Numbered from the stretch's first letter, positions 9,501-18,501 are shown. The stretch: DNA of 64,000 bases from GCA-2697345 sp049602715 (GCA_049602715.1 JBMYRX010000003.1:1-64000), one strand, 5' to 3'. Translations and numbers: made by a program. Notes: generated by a model from the sequence alone, not told the origin.

Positions 9501-10216
9501 GGATTAACTTCTGAGGATATTTTTTTGACATAACGCCTTAATATTGGAGATAGGTACGCATCTACAACCGCGGTATCTCCCCTGCTAACTAGTTTTATTA
9601 ATTTAGACACACCTGCGCTCGTAGAAATTTGCGAAAAACCAATTTGTTTTGCTATTTTTGCTATTTTCTTCTCGTGACTAGTATTCAAATACGAATGTAT
9701 AAAAGCGACTGCTAGGGATCTATACCCTTCATTAAATTTTTTGCTCAAAATTTCTTTCGCAAGGTTTGTATCTAATTTGTTAACCTCTTGGCCTTTTGAA
9801 TCCAAACGCCCTGGGATTTCTATTACTTCATCATATATCGAAACCTGTTTCTTAATTTCCAGATCAAAAAGCTTTGGCCGATTCTGATATCCAACTTTTA
9901 GTAAATCTTTTAAACCTTTATTTATTAGTAAAAGCGTCCTTTCACCCTTACGTTCAAGCAGCGCGTTTGTGGCTACTGTAGTCCCCATTTTTATAGAGTT
10001 TATTTTATTATTTGGAATTTCTTCTGCTTTGTTTAAGCCTAAAAACGATCTGATACCCTCTAAGGCTGCATCATCATAATGTTCAGGGTTTTCTGATAAT
10101 AATTTAGAGGTTTTTATTAAACCACTTGGACCCTTTGCTACTATATCCGTAAACGTACCACCTCTATCTATCCAAAAGTCCCATTTACCATTAGATGTGT
10201 TTGTTTTTATTGACAT
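6596..10216 (-). CDS. Fused hydantoinase A/B (5-oxoprolinase family)
   Basis: A 1206-residue ATP-dependent hydrolase of the 5-oxoprolinase/hydantoinase family. Residues about 10-690 form the HyuA half, with the N-terminal motif F-W-I-D-R-G-G-T-F-T-D and the ATPase-type motif G-F-D-M-G-G-T-S-T-D. Residues about 700-1206 form the HyuB half, ending G-G-G-G-W-G. The fusion resembles eukaryotic and bacterial 5-oxoprolinase, which opens pyroglutamate to glutamate with ATP. Many bacterial members instead act on hydantoins or related lactams. It stands alone with no transporter or amidase beside it, so the substrate is uncertain. Confidence 0.88.
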   Translation of the reverse strand: MSIKTNTSNGKWDFWIDRGGTFTDIVAKGPSGLIKTSKLLSENPEHYDDAALEGIRSFLGLNKAEEIPNNKINSIKMGTTVATNALLERKGERTLLLINKGLKDLLKVGYQNRPKLFDLEIKKQVSIYDEVIEIPGRLDSKGQEVNKLDTNLAKEILSKKFNEGYRSLAVAFIHSYLNTSHEKKIAKIAKQIGFSQISTSAGVSKLIKLVSRGDTAVVDAYLSPILRRYVKKISSEVNPDELKQKKLFFMQSSGGLVNADSFQGKDAILSGPAGGVVGMVKTAEQAGITKLIGFDMGGTSTDVCHFSGNYERSFETEVAGVRMRAPMMSIHTVAAGGGSILSFKDGRYQVGPESAGANPGPAAYRRGGPLTVTDCNIMLGKLNPDCFPKIFGPNADEPLDKNLVTEKFKELADHISKQTKLKPLSPEETAKGFLSIAIQNMARAIKKISVEKGYNITEYTLNCFGGAGGQHACAVADALGMKRVFLHPYSGVLSAYGMGLADIRALEEQQFDMSLESEKKARAVIEKMSRRVVDHVASQGLDRKDIFVVAKAYLKYSGSHQSLEVSFDSPEKMRAEFKKNHLKRFGFFSPVDDLIIEVLGTEAIGRSKQYVEKRKRKTKIKGKRVKDIPLSDYGKVPLFDRETLVSSQVLNGPCVIMEATGTTVIEDEWSGCIDDLGNLILERKKEKQNEHALGTKADPIMLEIFNNLFMSIAEQMGSTLANTAYSVNIKERLDFSCALFDSSGNLVANAPHVPVHLGSMSDAVRKVEQLNKGKIEPGDSFVLNAPFNGGTHLPDVTVITPVFSVDFNEILFFVGSRGHHADIGGRTPGSAPPDSKTIDEEGVVIDNFKIVSKGNFRLQETRDLLASGKFPCRNIDQNIKDLEAQIAANETGIREVRRMIQNFGTDTVHAYMAHVQDNAEASVRRAVGKLKDGNFIYPMDFNQKIKVQVRVDRKVGSAVIDFTGTSLQGDNNYNAPRSICNAVVLYVFRTLVGAEIPLNEGCLKPLEIIAPEGTMINPKYPAAVIAGNTEVSQNMCDCLFGALGVMAGSQATMNNFVWGNSEFQNYETIAGGSGAGPNFNGASGIQVHMTNTLMTDPEVLESRFPVRLETFSIRGGSGGNGQWRGGDGIHRVLKFLEKVKVTTLCSHRIVPPFGVKGGKPGLVGKDTVIRSDGTRELQPGNTEVDLNCGDAFEMLTPGGGGWGENV

Positions 10217-10723
10217 TTAGTTTTAACCTTTAATTGGAAACTCAGATCCCACTTTTTTTATTTTCAATAGTTTTATATTATCTTAAAAACCACCTACGGA
10301 ACACCTTAATTTAATTTTTTTCTACTATAATCAAATCACCTACACGCAAGCAATATTGCAAAGGTTTGCTTGAAATATAATAGCGTACTTTTAAGGCTCT
10401 TTTCTCAATAAACGTATATTTTACGTTATAATTGAAACAATACGGAACTTACTTCTTTAAACTCTGTTAAACTCCATGCCATGTCTCTTAAAAATCATCA
10501 AATTAGTAATGTATTTCTTCCTATAGCACTATCCAAAACGACCATGCTTATTGACTATATATGGATTCCCTGTGAAAACGTCCGAACATTCCCTATTATT
10601 ACTGCTTAGCTTCAATAACTGCATTTTTGCTTTAATAGGCTTAAGATTATTACCAAATAAGCTAATTACTTTTCGTTAACTTATATATAGAATAAAAATC
10701 TAGAATAGGTATAATCCATAACA
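10217..10723. other. 507-bp gene-poor intergenic stretch
   Basis: An AT-rich gap between two divergent genes. I found no supported ORF, tRNA or repeat. It contains one modest inverted repeat, CAAGCAA (10347-10353) with TTGCTTG (10366-10372), without a T-run. It presumably carries the promoters for the hydantoinase (minus) and the Nudix gene (plus). It is the longest non-coding stretch in the window. Confidence 0.6.
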
Positions 10724-11188
10724 ATGAGCTCACAAGAAAAACATTTTTCGAAAAAAATTAATTTTCAAGTGGCAGCTTTGTGTTTTAAGCTTTCCGATAT
10801 TAACAAAGTTGAAGTTCTACTAGTAACTAGCCGTAGGTCAAAGAGGTGGGTGATTCCAAAAGGTTGGCCTATAAAAGGGTTGAAAGCCCACAAGGCTGCA
10901 GAGCAAGAAGCCTTGGAGGAAGCTGGAGCTGTAGGGAATATATTAGATTTTTGTATTGGAAAATATTCATACCTTAAAGAACTAAACAATAAATACATAC
11001 CCTGTGAGGTAAAAGTATATCCACTAAACGTAATCGAGCTTATCGAGGACTACAAAGAAAGAGAACAAAGAACTCGGACGTGGGTCTCTCTTAAGTTCGC
11101 TTCAGAGAATGTTTTGGAACCTGAGTTAAAACGGATTTTAAAAAATTTTAACCCTAAAATGCTTTTGAACTCAAATTATTTAAAATAA
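10724..11188 (+). CDS. Nudix hydrolase
   Basis: A 154-residue Nudix protein resembling the diphosphoinositol-polyphosphate/diadenosine-polyphosphate phosphohydrolase branch (W-V-I-P-K-G-W-P-I-K-G). In the Nudix box the metal-binding E-E of L-E-E-A-G is kept. The usual first Glu is Leu and the Arg is Gln (A-E-Q-E-A-L-E-E-A-G), changes that I believe are shared by alphaproteobacterial relatives. It probably hydrolyses a nucleoside or inositol pyrophosphate. The ATG at 10724 is the first in frame. Confidence 0.8.
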   Translation: MSSQEKHFSKKINFQVAALCFKLSDINKVEVLLVTSRRSKRWVIPKGWPIKGLKAHKAAEQEALEEAGAVGNILDFCIGKYSYLKELNNKYIPCEVKVYPLNVIELIEDYKEREQRTRTWVSLKFASENVLEPELKRILKNFNPKMLLNSNYLK

Positions 11189-11260
11189 ATCAATTTATTT
11201 CACTTGCATCGCGTAAATTGAGTATTATCTATTAGTAATAAAAGTTATCTAGAGAAACTA

Positions 11261-11707
11261 ATGATAAAATATACCCTAGAATGCAAAAATAATCATAAGT
11301 TTGAGAGCTGGTTTCAGTCATTTGATGCTTTCGAGAAGGTTCTTGCATCGGGTCATATATCCTGTTCAACTTGCGGAACTAGTGATGTTTCTAAATCGAT
11401 AATGGCCCCCAATATCGGAGCTAAAAGTAATTCAAAGTCTAATCAAAAAAATAAAGAAAAAGAAGTATCACTATCAAATCCGTCAACGGCTACCGAGAAA
11501 GCCATAAAAGAGTTCCGAAAACATTTGGAAAAAAATTCAGAAAATGTTGGACCAAAATTTGCAACTGAAGCACGGAAAATGCATTTAGGTGAAGTTCCCG
11601 AACGTTCGATTTATGGTGAATCAACTGTAAAGGAAGCCAAAGATTTAATTGACGACGGAATAAGCGTAGTGCCCTTACCTTTTATTTCTAGTAGAAAAAC
11701 TAATTAG
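11261..11707 (+). CDS. DUF1178 family protein
   Basis: A 148-residue member of the DUF1178 family, common in alpha- and betaproteobacteria and of unknown function. The N-terminus M-I-K-Y-T-L-E-C and the pair C-S-T-C-G at about residues 35-39, with an earlier Cys8, suggest a small zinc-ribbon-like fold. A low-complexity Lys/Ser/Asn linker (about 54-75) is followed by a conserved C-terminal helix region (A-R-K-M-H-L-G-E-V-P-E-R). It lies downstream of the Nudix gene on the same strand, a pairing seen in relatives. Confidence 0.8.
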   Translation: MIKYTLECKNNHKFESWFQSFDAFEKVLASGHISCSTCGTSDVSKSIMAPNIGAKSNSKSNQKNKEKEVSLSNPSTATEKAIKEFRKHLEKNSENVGPKFATEARKMHLGEVPERSIYGESTVKEAKDLIDDGISVVPLPFISSRKTN

Positions 11708-11836
11708 AAAACTAGTTAAAAGAGCAACATCTTCTAATTAATATAAGAATCAAGGCCGATAAACCGACAAATACTTGCCCTTTCAAACTATAGGAACTAA
11801 TTAGCCTACTGTTTAAACCAGTTTGATGGACTACAC

Positions 11837-13069
11837 ATGCCAATACTAGTTATGAAATTTGGAGGCACATCGGTCGCCTCAACAGAATTAATTAAAAAAG
11901 CTGCAGAACGTGTAAAAGTAGAGGTTTTGCGGGGTTATGAAGTAATTGTAATAGTATCCGCTATGGCTGGAAGAACAAATGAACTCATAAAATGGGTAAA
12001 TGATACTTCAATAATGTATGATGCCCGTGAGTATGATAGTGTAGTTTCTTCTGGAGAACAAATTACCTCAGGTCTAATGGCACTGACTCTACAGGAGTTA
12101 GATGTTCCAGCTAGAAGCTGGCAGGGTTGGCAAGTTCCTTTAAAAACCACAGGAAATCATGGCGCGGCGCGAATAGAAGAGATTCCAACCGACAACATAA
12201 TGAAGAAATTTTCCGAAGGTATGAAAGTTGCAGTAATCGCAGGTTTCCAGGGCATCTCATACGATCAAAGAATAACTACCCTCGGGAGAGGTGGTTCAGA
12301 TACTACAGCAGTTGCATTTGCGGCAGCCTTCGGCGCAAAGCGCTGCGATATCTATACCGATGTAAACGGTGTATACACTACTGATCCAAGGATTTGTAGC
12401 AAAGCCCGTAAATTAGACCAAATATCATATGAAGAAATGTTAGAGCTAGCCTCCTTGGGTGCAAAAGTTCTTCAGACAAGGTCGGTTGAATTAGCTATGA
12501 GATTCGAAGTTCCTTTAAGGGTACTCTCTAGCTTCGAGTTGGCAACAGAAAAATCAGGTACAATAGTTTGTAAGGAGGAAGACGTAGTGGAAAAAAATGT
12601 TGTAGCAGGGGTAGCTTTTTCAAGAGATGAAGCAAAAATGACCCTAGTTTCAGTTGCGGACAGACCAGGAATTGCCGCAGCCATCTTTGGGCCTCTTTCA
12701 GAATCTGGCGTGAATGTTGATATGATTGTACAAAATATTTCAGATGAAGGGCTAACTGATATGACTTTTTCTTGCCCTGTAGAAGAGGTGGATAGAGCTA
12801 GAAAAGCAATTAAATATAATAAAGACTCTAGTGACTTGGTTTTTGAAGATTTAGTTGTAGATACGAATGTTTCTAAGGTGTCAGTAGTTGGTATCGGTAT
12901 GCGTTCCCATGCTGGCGTTGCGGCTCAAATGTTTAATGCTCTTAAGGAGGAAAATATAAATATAAAAGTAATAACGACCTCTGAAATAAAAATATCGGTC
13001 TTAATCGATAGAAAATATCTTGAGCTAGCTGTACAAGCACTTCATGATACTTTTGAGTTAGAAAACTAA
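11837..13069 (+). CDS. lysC: Aspartate kinase
   Basis: A 410-residue aspartokinase, the first step from aspartate to lysine, threonine and methionine. The kinase domain begins with K-F-G-G-T-S-V (residues 7-13). The G-R-G-G-S-D-T-T motif and a C-terminal tandem ACT regulatory region (about 265-405) are present, typical of the feedback-inhibited type found as alpha/beta subunits in many bacteria. It is monocistronic and convergent with the downstream FAD-dehydrogenase gene. No lysine riboswitch is apparent in the 129 bp upstream. Confidence 0.96.
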   Translation: MPILVMKFGGTSVASTELIKKAAERVKVEVLRGYEVIVIVSAMAGRTNELIKWVNDTSIMYDAREYDSVVSSGEQITSGLMALTLQELDVPARSWQGWQVPLKTTGNHGAARIEEIPTDNIMKKFSEGMKVAVIAGFQGISYDQRITTLGRGGSDTTAVAFAAAFGAKRCDIYTDVNGVYTTDPRICSKARKLDQISYEEMLELASLGAKVLQTRSVELAMRFEVPLRVLSSFELATEKSGTIVCKEEDVVEKNVVAGVAFSRDEAKMTLVSVADRPGIAAAIFGPLSESGVNVDMIVQNISDEGLTDMTFSCPVEEVDRARKAIKYNKDSSDLVFEDLVVDTNVSKVSVVGIGMRSHAGVAAQMFNALKEENINIKVITTSEIKISVLIDRKYLELAVQALHDTFELEN

Positions 13070-13081
13070 CTTAAAAACCGA

Positions 13082-14497
13082 TTATTTCGAATTAAACATT
13101 ACACCCGGATTCATAATTCCTTTTGGATCAAAAGATTGTTTTAATAACTCCATTAATTCAAGCTTTACTGGCTCAGAGTATTTTTTTAATTCCTTAACTT
13201 TTAAACGACCTATCCCATGCTCAGCAGAGAAGGACCCGCCCATATCATTTACTATGTCATACAAAATGCTTTTAACCTTTTCTCTGTCTTTTTCCCTATC
13301 GTTTCGAGCTTCTCCCAACAATGGGAAAACATTATAATGTAAATTACCGTCGCCGATATGCCCAAAGCAGTTAATACGAAACTCTCCAACTCTAGATATA
13401 CTTTTTCCTGCCCTGGATATAAACTCAGGAATCAAGCTAATAGGAAAAGAGATGTCAGAGGAAGAGATAGCACCCACCCTATGATTTGCTTCAGGAATAC
13501 TTTCCCTTACCCTCCAAAAGTCATCTCTTTGACTTATAGATTGAGATATTACTCCATCCATGACTAACTCTCTCTCATAAGCCTCCGCAAAAAGTTCTTC
13601 TAAGGCAGTTTGAGCGAAATCTTTTTGGTTACAGCTCACATCTAATAATACCATCCATTCAGGATTATGAGAAAATGGCGACTTTATCTCTGGGCCAACC
13701 TCTTCTAAAAAATCTAGTCCTACATTACTGATCAATTCAAATGCTGATAATTGATCATCTAATCTATCTCGACAAATCTCAAATAATTCGATTGCTGTAC
13801 TTGGGTCTTTCACTACTAAAAAGGCAGAAGCCTGACTCTGGGGTTTAGAAAATAATTTTAAGCTAGCAGCAGTTATAATTCCTAAAGTTCCTTCCGAACC
13901 AATAAAGATATTTTTTAAATCATATCCGGTATTATCTTTTCTAAGACGTGAAAGGCCATTAAATACTTTGCCATTGGGCATCACTGCCTCTATTCCTAAA
14001 CACAAATCACGCATGTTTCCATACTTAACTACGTTAATCCCACCGGCATTTGTTGCTAAATTTCCACCAATTCTAGCAGAGCCCTCAGACGCCAAAGACA
14101 GTGGAAATATTTTATTTAAAGAAGTTGCCACATCCTGAATATTTCTAAGAATTACTCCGGCTTCCGCAATTAAGATATTTTCTGATGGCCAAACATCTCT
14201 AATCTTATTCATCCTTTCCAAGGATAAGATAACTGGTTTCGGTCCATTAGAAAGAATCTGCCCTCCTACCAACCCTGTTCCACCACCATAGGGTATTATG
14301 CCTATGTTAGCCTCTAAGCATATCCGGACGATTTTTGAAACATCCTCCACATTATCAGGCGCCAACAACAACCCTTCAATACCAAAATGTCTACCCCGTG
14401 GCTCTTCTAAGTACTGTTGTGAAAACTCTTTAAAAGTATCTGAAGATAAGTTTTCTCTCAGTTTTTTTTCTATTTTGTCGCTTAATGGGTTCAGCAT
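13082..14497 (-). CDS. FAD-linked 2-hydroxyacid dehydrogenase (GlcD / D-2-hydroxyglutarate type)
   Basis: A 471-residue flavoprotein of the GlcD/D-LDH/D-2-hydroxyglutarate dehydrogenase family. The N-terminal PCMH-type FAD domain shows P-Y-G-G-G-T-G-L-V-G-G (about 69-79) and G-S-E-G-T-L-G-I-I-T. The C-terminal substrate domain shows C-F-G-H-I-G-D-G-N-L-H and E-H-G-I-G-R-L-K. It oxidises a D-2-hydroxyacid. Whether this is glycolate, D-lactate or D-2-hydroxyglutarate cannot be settled, though the stand-alone single-subunit form without glcE/glcF favours D-2-hydroxyglutarate or D-lactate. Confidence 0.85.
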   Translation of the reverse strand: MLNPLSDKIEKKLRENLSSDTFKEFSQQYLEEPRGRHFGIEGLLLAPDNVEDVSKIVRICLEANIGIIPYGGGTGLVGGQILSNGPKPVILSLERMNKIRDVWPSENILIAEAGVILRNIQDVATSLNKIFPLSLASEGSARIGGNLATNAGGINVVKYGNMRDLCLGIEAVMPNGKVFNGLSRLRKDNTGYDLKNIFIGSEGTLGIITAASLKLFSKPQSQASAFLVVKDPSTAIELFEICRDRLDDQLSAFELISNVGLDFLEEVGPEIKSPFSHNPEWMVLLDVSCNQKDFAQTALEELFAEAYERELVMDGVISQSISQRDDFWRVRESIPEANHRVGAISSSDISFPISLIPEFISRAGKSISRVGEFRINCFGHIGDGNLHYNVFPLLGEARNDREKDREKVKSILYDIVNDMGGSFSAEHGIGRLKVKELKKYSEPVKLELMELLKQSFDPKGIMNPGVMFNSK

Positions 14498-14584
14498 ATC
14501 TTTAGGCTCTACATCTAATTTGAAATAAAAGTTCTAATAAGTCACGGTTAATACATAAACCAATTAATATAAACTCTTTATTTT

Positions 14585-15169
14585 TTAACGAACACCCGTC
14601 TTACCCCTGCGATCTGATCTAAGGCAGGAATACAATACATGATTACGCCACCGCCCATTTATTTGAAGGTAACTTTGAGCAACTCCTTCATATTTGAAAT
14701 TAGATATTTCTAAAACTTTTCTAGACGCTATATTTTCTGGTAAGCAAGCTGCTTCCAACCGACTCAAGTCAAGTGATTCAAATGCATAATGTACTAAAGC
14801 TCCAATTGACTCTCTCATAAAGCCATTCCGTGCAAAGGTTTGGCCAATCCAATAACCCAATGTACCAGCTTGGGCCGGACCTCTCCGAATATTATCAAGA
14901 GTAATTGCCCCCAAGAGAGCCCCACTATTTCTTTCAAACATAAATACCGGTAAAGCTGTTTTATCTCTTATAGACTTTTTTGCCCAATACACTCGATTAA
15001 GAAAATTTTTCTTAGATAAGTGATCTTCTGACCAAGAAGGCTCCCACGGCTCTAAGAACTCAATACTTTTTGTCCGTAAAGCCAGCCAAGATTCAAAATC
15101 GCTCTGAATCGGAGGTCTTAACAACATTCGTTCAGTTTCAATATTTATTTGCCGAGTAAGCTTAAGCAT
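14585..15169 (-). CDS. RimJ/RimL-type GNAT N-acetyltransferase
   Basis: A 194-residue GNAT enzyme with the RimJ-like opening E-T-E-R-M-L-L-R-P-P and the acetyl-CoA region L-G-Y-W-I-G-Q-T-F-A-R-N-G-F-M-R-E-S. These proteins acetylate N-termini, for example of ribosomal protein S5 (RimJ), but the target here is not determined. It follows the M16 peptidase gene by three bases and closes the cox-thrC-M16 run, a position it also holds in Rhodobacteraceae. Confidence 0.88.
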   Translation of the reverse strand: MLKLTRQINIETERMLLRPPIQSDFESWLALRTKSIEFLEPWEPSWSEDHLSKKNFLNRVYWAKKSIRDKTALPVFMFERNSGALLGAITLDNIRRGPAQAGTLGYWIGQTFARNGFMRESIGALVHYAFESLDLSRLEAACLPENIASRKVLEISNFKYEGVAQSYLQINGRWRNHVLYSCLRSDRRGKTGVR

Positions 15170-15172
15170 TTC

Positions 15173-16432
15173 TTAATTCATTCTATCAAGAATTTCGTTA
15201 TAGTCCTTAGATTTTCTAACTGGGCCATAGGCAGTCACAGCCAGTCGTTTATTTGATATTAGACTTTCAGAAAAGGCTTTGACGTTATCTACGCTAACAT
15301 TATCAATTTTCTCAATTGTATCCACGAGATTGGGTACAACTCCCCAAATACTTACTAGCCTTGCAAGCCTTTCTGCACGAGAAGAAGAACTTTCTAAACC
15401 CATTAGAAGGCCAGCTTTCATTTGAGCTCTTGCTCTGTCAACTTCTTTTACCATTAAGTCCTCACTGACACGCTTTAACTCATCTAAAATTATATCAGAA
15501 ATGCTAGAAATAGACCTCTCGGAAGTTCCGGTATATATGGTTAACAAGCCTATATCTGAATATGCTGCTAATTGTGAAAATATAGAGTAACATAGCCCAC
15601 GCTTTTCTCGTATTTCTTGGAAAAGCCTTGAAGACATTCCCCCACCAAATAAGCTCGCAAATATTTGAGCTATGTAGAAATTCTTATCCCTGTAGCCACA
15701 GGCCTCTAATCCCATTGCAAAATGAGCCTGCTCTAGTGTTTTTACCATCTTCTTACTTCCATTAGAAAATTTGGCTGGTTGAACATTTTCAACTTTCTTA
15801 GAAGGTAAATCACCAAAAATATTTTCTGCTAAACGTACTATTTCATCATGATCAACAGCACCTGCTGCAGATAAAATCAATTTTCCTGGGTTATAATGAC
15901 GAGAAACAAACGTAGTTAAATCGTTTTTAGTGAAACCTGAAACTTTCTCTATTGGGCCAAGTATAGTTCTGCCCAAAGATTGGTTAGGAAATGCTGTTTC
16001 TTGTAACCAGTCAAAAATTACATCATCAGGTGTGTCTAACGACATTCCAATCTCTTGTATTATTACACCCCGTTCGACCTCTATTTCTTTCTCTTCAAAT
16101 GTCGGGTTGCGTAATATATCACCGATAACATCAATAGCTAAACTCACATCTTTTTTTAAGACACGAGTATAATAAGCAGTCATTTCTTTACTAGTATAAG
16201 CATTAATATACCCACCGACATCTTCTATTTGTTCAGCTATTTCAAGAGCTGTTCTGTTAGTGGTCCCCTTAAAAGCCATGTGCTCCAAAAAATGAGCAAT
16301 ACCATTTAGTTCAACAGTTTCGTGTCTTCCGCCGGCACTTACCCATATACCGATTGTTGCACTTTCTAAACCTGGCATATTCTCCGTTACAATGCGAAAG
16401 CCATTAGCAAGGGTGTGTAATTGATTGCTCAA
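15173..16432 (-). CDS. M16 family zinc metallopeptidase (processing-peptidase-like)
   Basis: A 419-residue member of peptidase family M16, the relatives of mitochondrial processing peptidase beta. The inverted zinc motif H-F-L-E-H is at residues 47-51 and the third ligand Glu is at about 127, so it should be catalytically active. The C-terminal half carries the usual R-[Y/F]-type substrate-contact region. It is three bases downstream of thrC. The biological substrates are unknown for the bacterial enzymes of this branch. Confidence 0.92.
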   Translation of the reverse strand: MSNQLHTLANGFRIVTENMPGLESATIGIWVSAGGRHETVELNGIAHFLEHMAFKGTTNRTALEIAEQIEDVGGYINAYTSKEMTAYYTRVLKKDVSLAIDVIGDILRNPTFEEKEIEVERGVIIQEIGMSLDTPDDVIFDWLQETAFPNQSLGRTILGPIEKVSGFTKNDLTTFVSRHYNPGKLILSAAGAVDHDEIVRLAENIFGDLPSKKVENVQPAKFSNGSKKMVKTLEQAHFAMGLEACGYRDKNFYIAQIFASLFGGGMSSRLFQEIREKRGLCYSIFSQLAAYSDIGLLTIYTGTSERSISSISDIILDELKRVSEDLMVKEVDRARAQMKAGLLMGLESSSSRAERLARLVSIWGVVPNLVDTIEKIDNVSVDNVKAFSESLISNKRLAVTAYGPVRKSKDYNEILDRMN

Positions 16433-16434
16433 AT

Positions 16435-17817
16435 TTAAATCCTTTCCAGTATGATTTTCTTAATAATTTCAAGATCTAATTTTAATTCAGTAATTCTTTC
16501 ATTTTTATCAAATAAACCTAATAAATAATTTAGACTTTCAGGTTGTTCCCCTGTAGCATTTTTGAATGCGGCAGAGAATTTTCCTGGATGCGCGGTAGCG
16601 AGGGTTATCATTGTCTCTTTACCTATATTATCTTCTGCGACTTTGAGGCCAATTGCTGTATGAGGACAAACATCTAATTTGAATTTCTTACGCGTTTTCA
16701 TAATTGTTTTAGCCGTTTGCGTCTCACTCACGCTACCTGAGGAATAATATTTTAGTAAGTTGGTATACGCCGATTTTTGAATCTCACAATTTCCATTATT
16801 ATTAAAATCCTCAAAAAATTTACAAACTTTAATAGTATCTTTATTTAGGGCGTAATAAACAGCTCTTTCAAAATTAGAGCTAACCTGAATATCCATAGAG
16901 GGGCTTATCGATGGTTTAACTTCCGTTCTAATGTAATGACCATTTATCAGAGCATTATGAAGTATATCATTTTGGTTAGTGGCTATATATAATTTTGATA
17001 TAGGTAAACCCATTTCTTTTGCCATATAACCAGCAAATATATCGCCAAAATTACCCGTTGGAACGGTGTAACTTACATCATTAAAATCACTATCAAGTGC
17101 TAAAAATGATGAAAAATAGTATACAATTTGAGCCATTATTCGAGCCCAGTTAATCGAATTCACACCTGAAAGATTAACTTTGTCACGAAATGCTAGATCA
17201 CTAAATAGATCTTTGACAATTTTCTGACAATCATCAAAATCACCGTCTATTGAAATTGCATGCACATTATTTTCTGACGGAGTTGACATCTGACGGCGTT
17301 GAACCTCCGACACCCGTCCTTTTGGAAAAAATATAAAAACGTCAACTTCTTTTAACCCTTTAAACGCCTCTATTGCTGCTGACCCGGTGTCGCCCGAAGT
17401 TGCTCCAATGATAGTAATCCGTCTATCAGACTTTGCCAGAGATACACGAAAAAGTTGACCAATAAGTTGCATAGCAAAATCTTTAAATGCGAGAGTAGGT
17501 CCGTGGAATAATTCTAGCAAGAACTGCTTTTCACTGAGTCTTTTAATAGGAGCTCTAGCTTTGTGTCTAAAAGATGAATAGGATTTATTAATTATTTCTT
17601 GGAATTCCTCTTTAGAAAACGCATCGCGTACAAAAGGCTCCATCACAGTATAGGCTATCTCCTCATACGACTTTCCTCTCAATTCTAAAATAGTCTTTTT
17701 ATTGAGAGTCGGAACACACTTAGGAAGATATAGCCCTCCATCTCTAGCCAGTCCCGACAGCATGGCCTCTTCAAAGTTCAACTCTGGCGCCGTTCCTCTC
17801 GTAGAAATATATCGCAT
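16435..17817 (-). CDS. thrC: Threonine synthase
   Basis: A 460-residue PLP enzyme converting O-phosphohomoserine to threonine. The PLP lysine is K112 in L-A-F-K-D-F-A-M-Q, and the N-terminus M-R-Y-I-S-T-R-G and the G-A-T-S-G-D-T-G-S-A motif are those of the long threonine synthases. It sits ten bases after the SURF1 gene and three before the M16 peptidase. Its presence in a cytochrome oxidase cluster is a stable alphaproteobacterial arrangement, with no known mechanistic link. Confidence 0.97.
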   Translation of the reverse strand: MRYISTRGTAPELNFEEAMLSGLARDGGLYLPKCVPTLNKKTILELRGKSYEEIAYTVMEPFVRDAFSKEEFQEIINKSYSSFRHKARAPIKRLSEKQFLLELFHGPTLAFKDFAMQLIGQLFRVSLAKSDRRITIIGATSGDTGSAAIEAFKGLKEVDVFIFFPKGRVSEVQRRQMSTPSENNVHAISIDGDFDDCQKIVKDLFSDLAFRDKVNLSGVNSINWARIMAQIVYYFSSFLALDSDFNDVSYTVPTGNFGDIFAGYMAKEMGLPISKLYIATNQNDILHNALINGHYIRTEVKPSISPSMDIQVSSNFERAVYYALNKDTIKVCKFFEDFNNNGNCEIQKSAYTNLLKYYSSGSVSETQTAKTIMKTRKKFKLDVCPHTAIGLKVAEDNIGKETMITLATAHPGKFSAAFKNATGEQPESLNYLLGLFDKNERITELKLDLEIIKKIILERI

Positions 17818-17826
17818 TTGGGCCTC

Positions 17827-18501
17827 TTAACTATTTTTCTCAATTCTAATACGCCAAAGTAGATAAACTGTCATCCCCAACCAAACTAAGGCTAACGAAA
17901 ACCAAGTTATAGCGTATTGAAGATGGTTGTTCGGGATCCTTACAGAATTTATAGGTAAACTCATCACATATGGTTTATAAGGAGATATGCTCCTAGCAAC
18001 TAGTAGAATAGGCTTAGTATTAAGTTCTAACGCAATTCTTTTTATGTCTCTTGCAAACCAAATTTTTTTTTCCTTGTCTGGTTCCGGCGTAAAACTGTCG
18101 ATTTCGTCGGGCCAATAAAGGTTCCCCAAAACATCTGCTCTGCTTTTAACTCTTAATTTATTTTTATCTTCCAGACTAATAAAACCTTGATCCAACAGAA
18201 TTTTACCACTTCGAGTTTCAAAAACACTGATCAATCGGTAACCAGCTCCCTTATTTTTAAGTGAAATAAGTACGTGCGCTTCCTCGTTAAGGATGTGCCC
18301 CTCAGCTCTCACTGGTAAGTACTGATCTTTTTCAGTTACTGATTGTAAATTGAGTTCTACAGGTTCGGCCTTTATTTTGTTATCAATATTGTTTAAGATA
18401 GCCTGCTTCCATGATAATCTATGAACTTGCCAAAAACCTAGGGAAACGAGAACTAAGACGCCACACACACCAAAAATAAGAGGTATAAAAAAATCTCTCA
18501 C
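17827..18501 (-). CDS. surf1: SURF1 family cytochrome oxidase assembly protein
   Basis: A 224-residue inner-membrane protein with a transmembrane helix at each end (about residues 7-25 and 196-216) and a periplasmic domain between, the SURF1/Shy1 layout. The sequence F-W-Q-V-H-R-L-x-W-K follows the first helix. It helps insert heme a into subunit I of aa3 oxidase. It follows ctaE in the cox cluster. Confidence 0.92.
   Translation of the reverse strand: MRDFFIPLIFGVCGVLVLVSLGFWQVHRLSWKQAILNNIDNKIKAEPVELNLQSVTEKDQYLPVRAEGHILNEEAHVLISLKNKGAGYRLISVFETRSGKILLDQGFISLEDKNKLRVKSRADVLGNLYWPDEIDSFTPEPDKEKKIWFARDIKRIALELNTKPILLVARSISPYKPYVMSLPINSVRIPNNHLQYAITWFSLALVWLGMTVYLLWRIRIEKNS

Noticed and set aside
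10347..10372. Inverted repeat CAAGCAA/TTGCTTG in the 507-bp gap
   Set aside because: Short, with a 12-base loop and no T-tract. It could be chance in AT-rich DNA.
11183..11200. Hairpin AAATAAAT-CA-ATTTATTT at the end of the Nudix gene as terminator
   Set aside because: All A/T with no GC core and no T-run beyond the stem; too weak to call.
12127..12384. Open frame inside lysC in another frame
   Set aside because: Fully covered by the clear aspartate kinase gene, basic low-complexity composition typical of a shadow frame.
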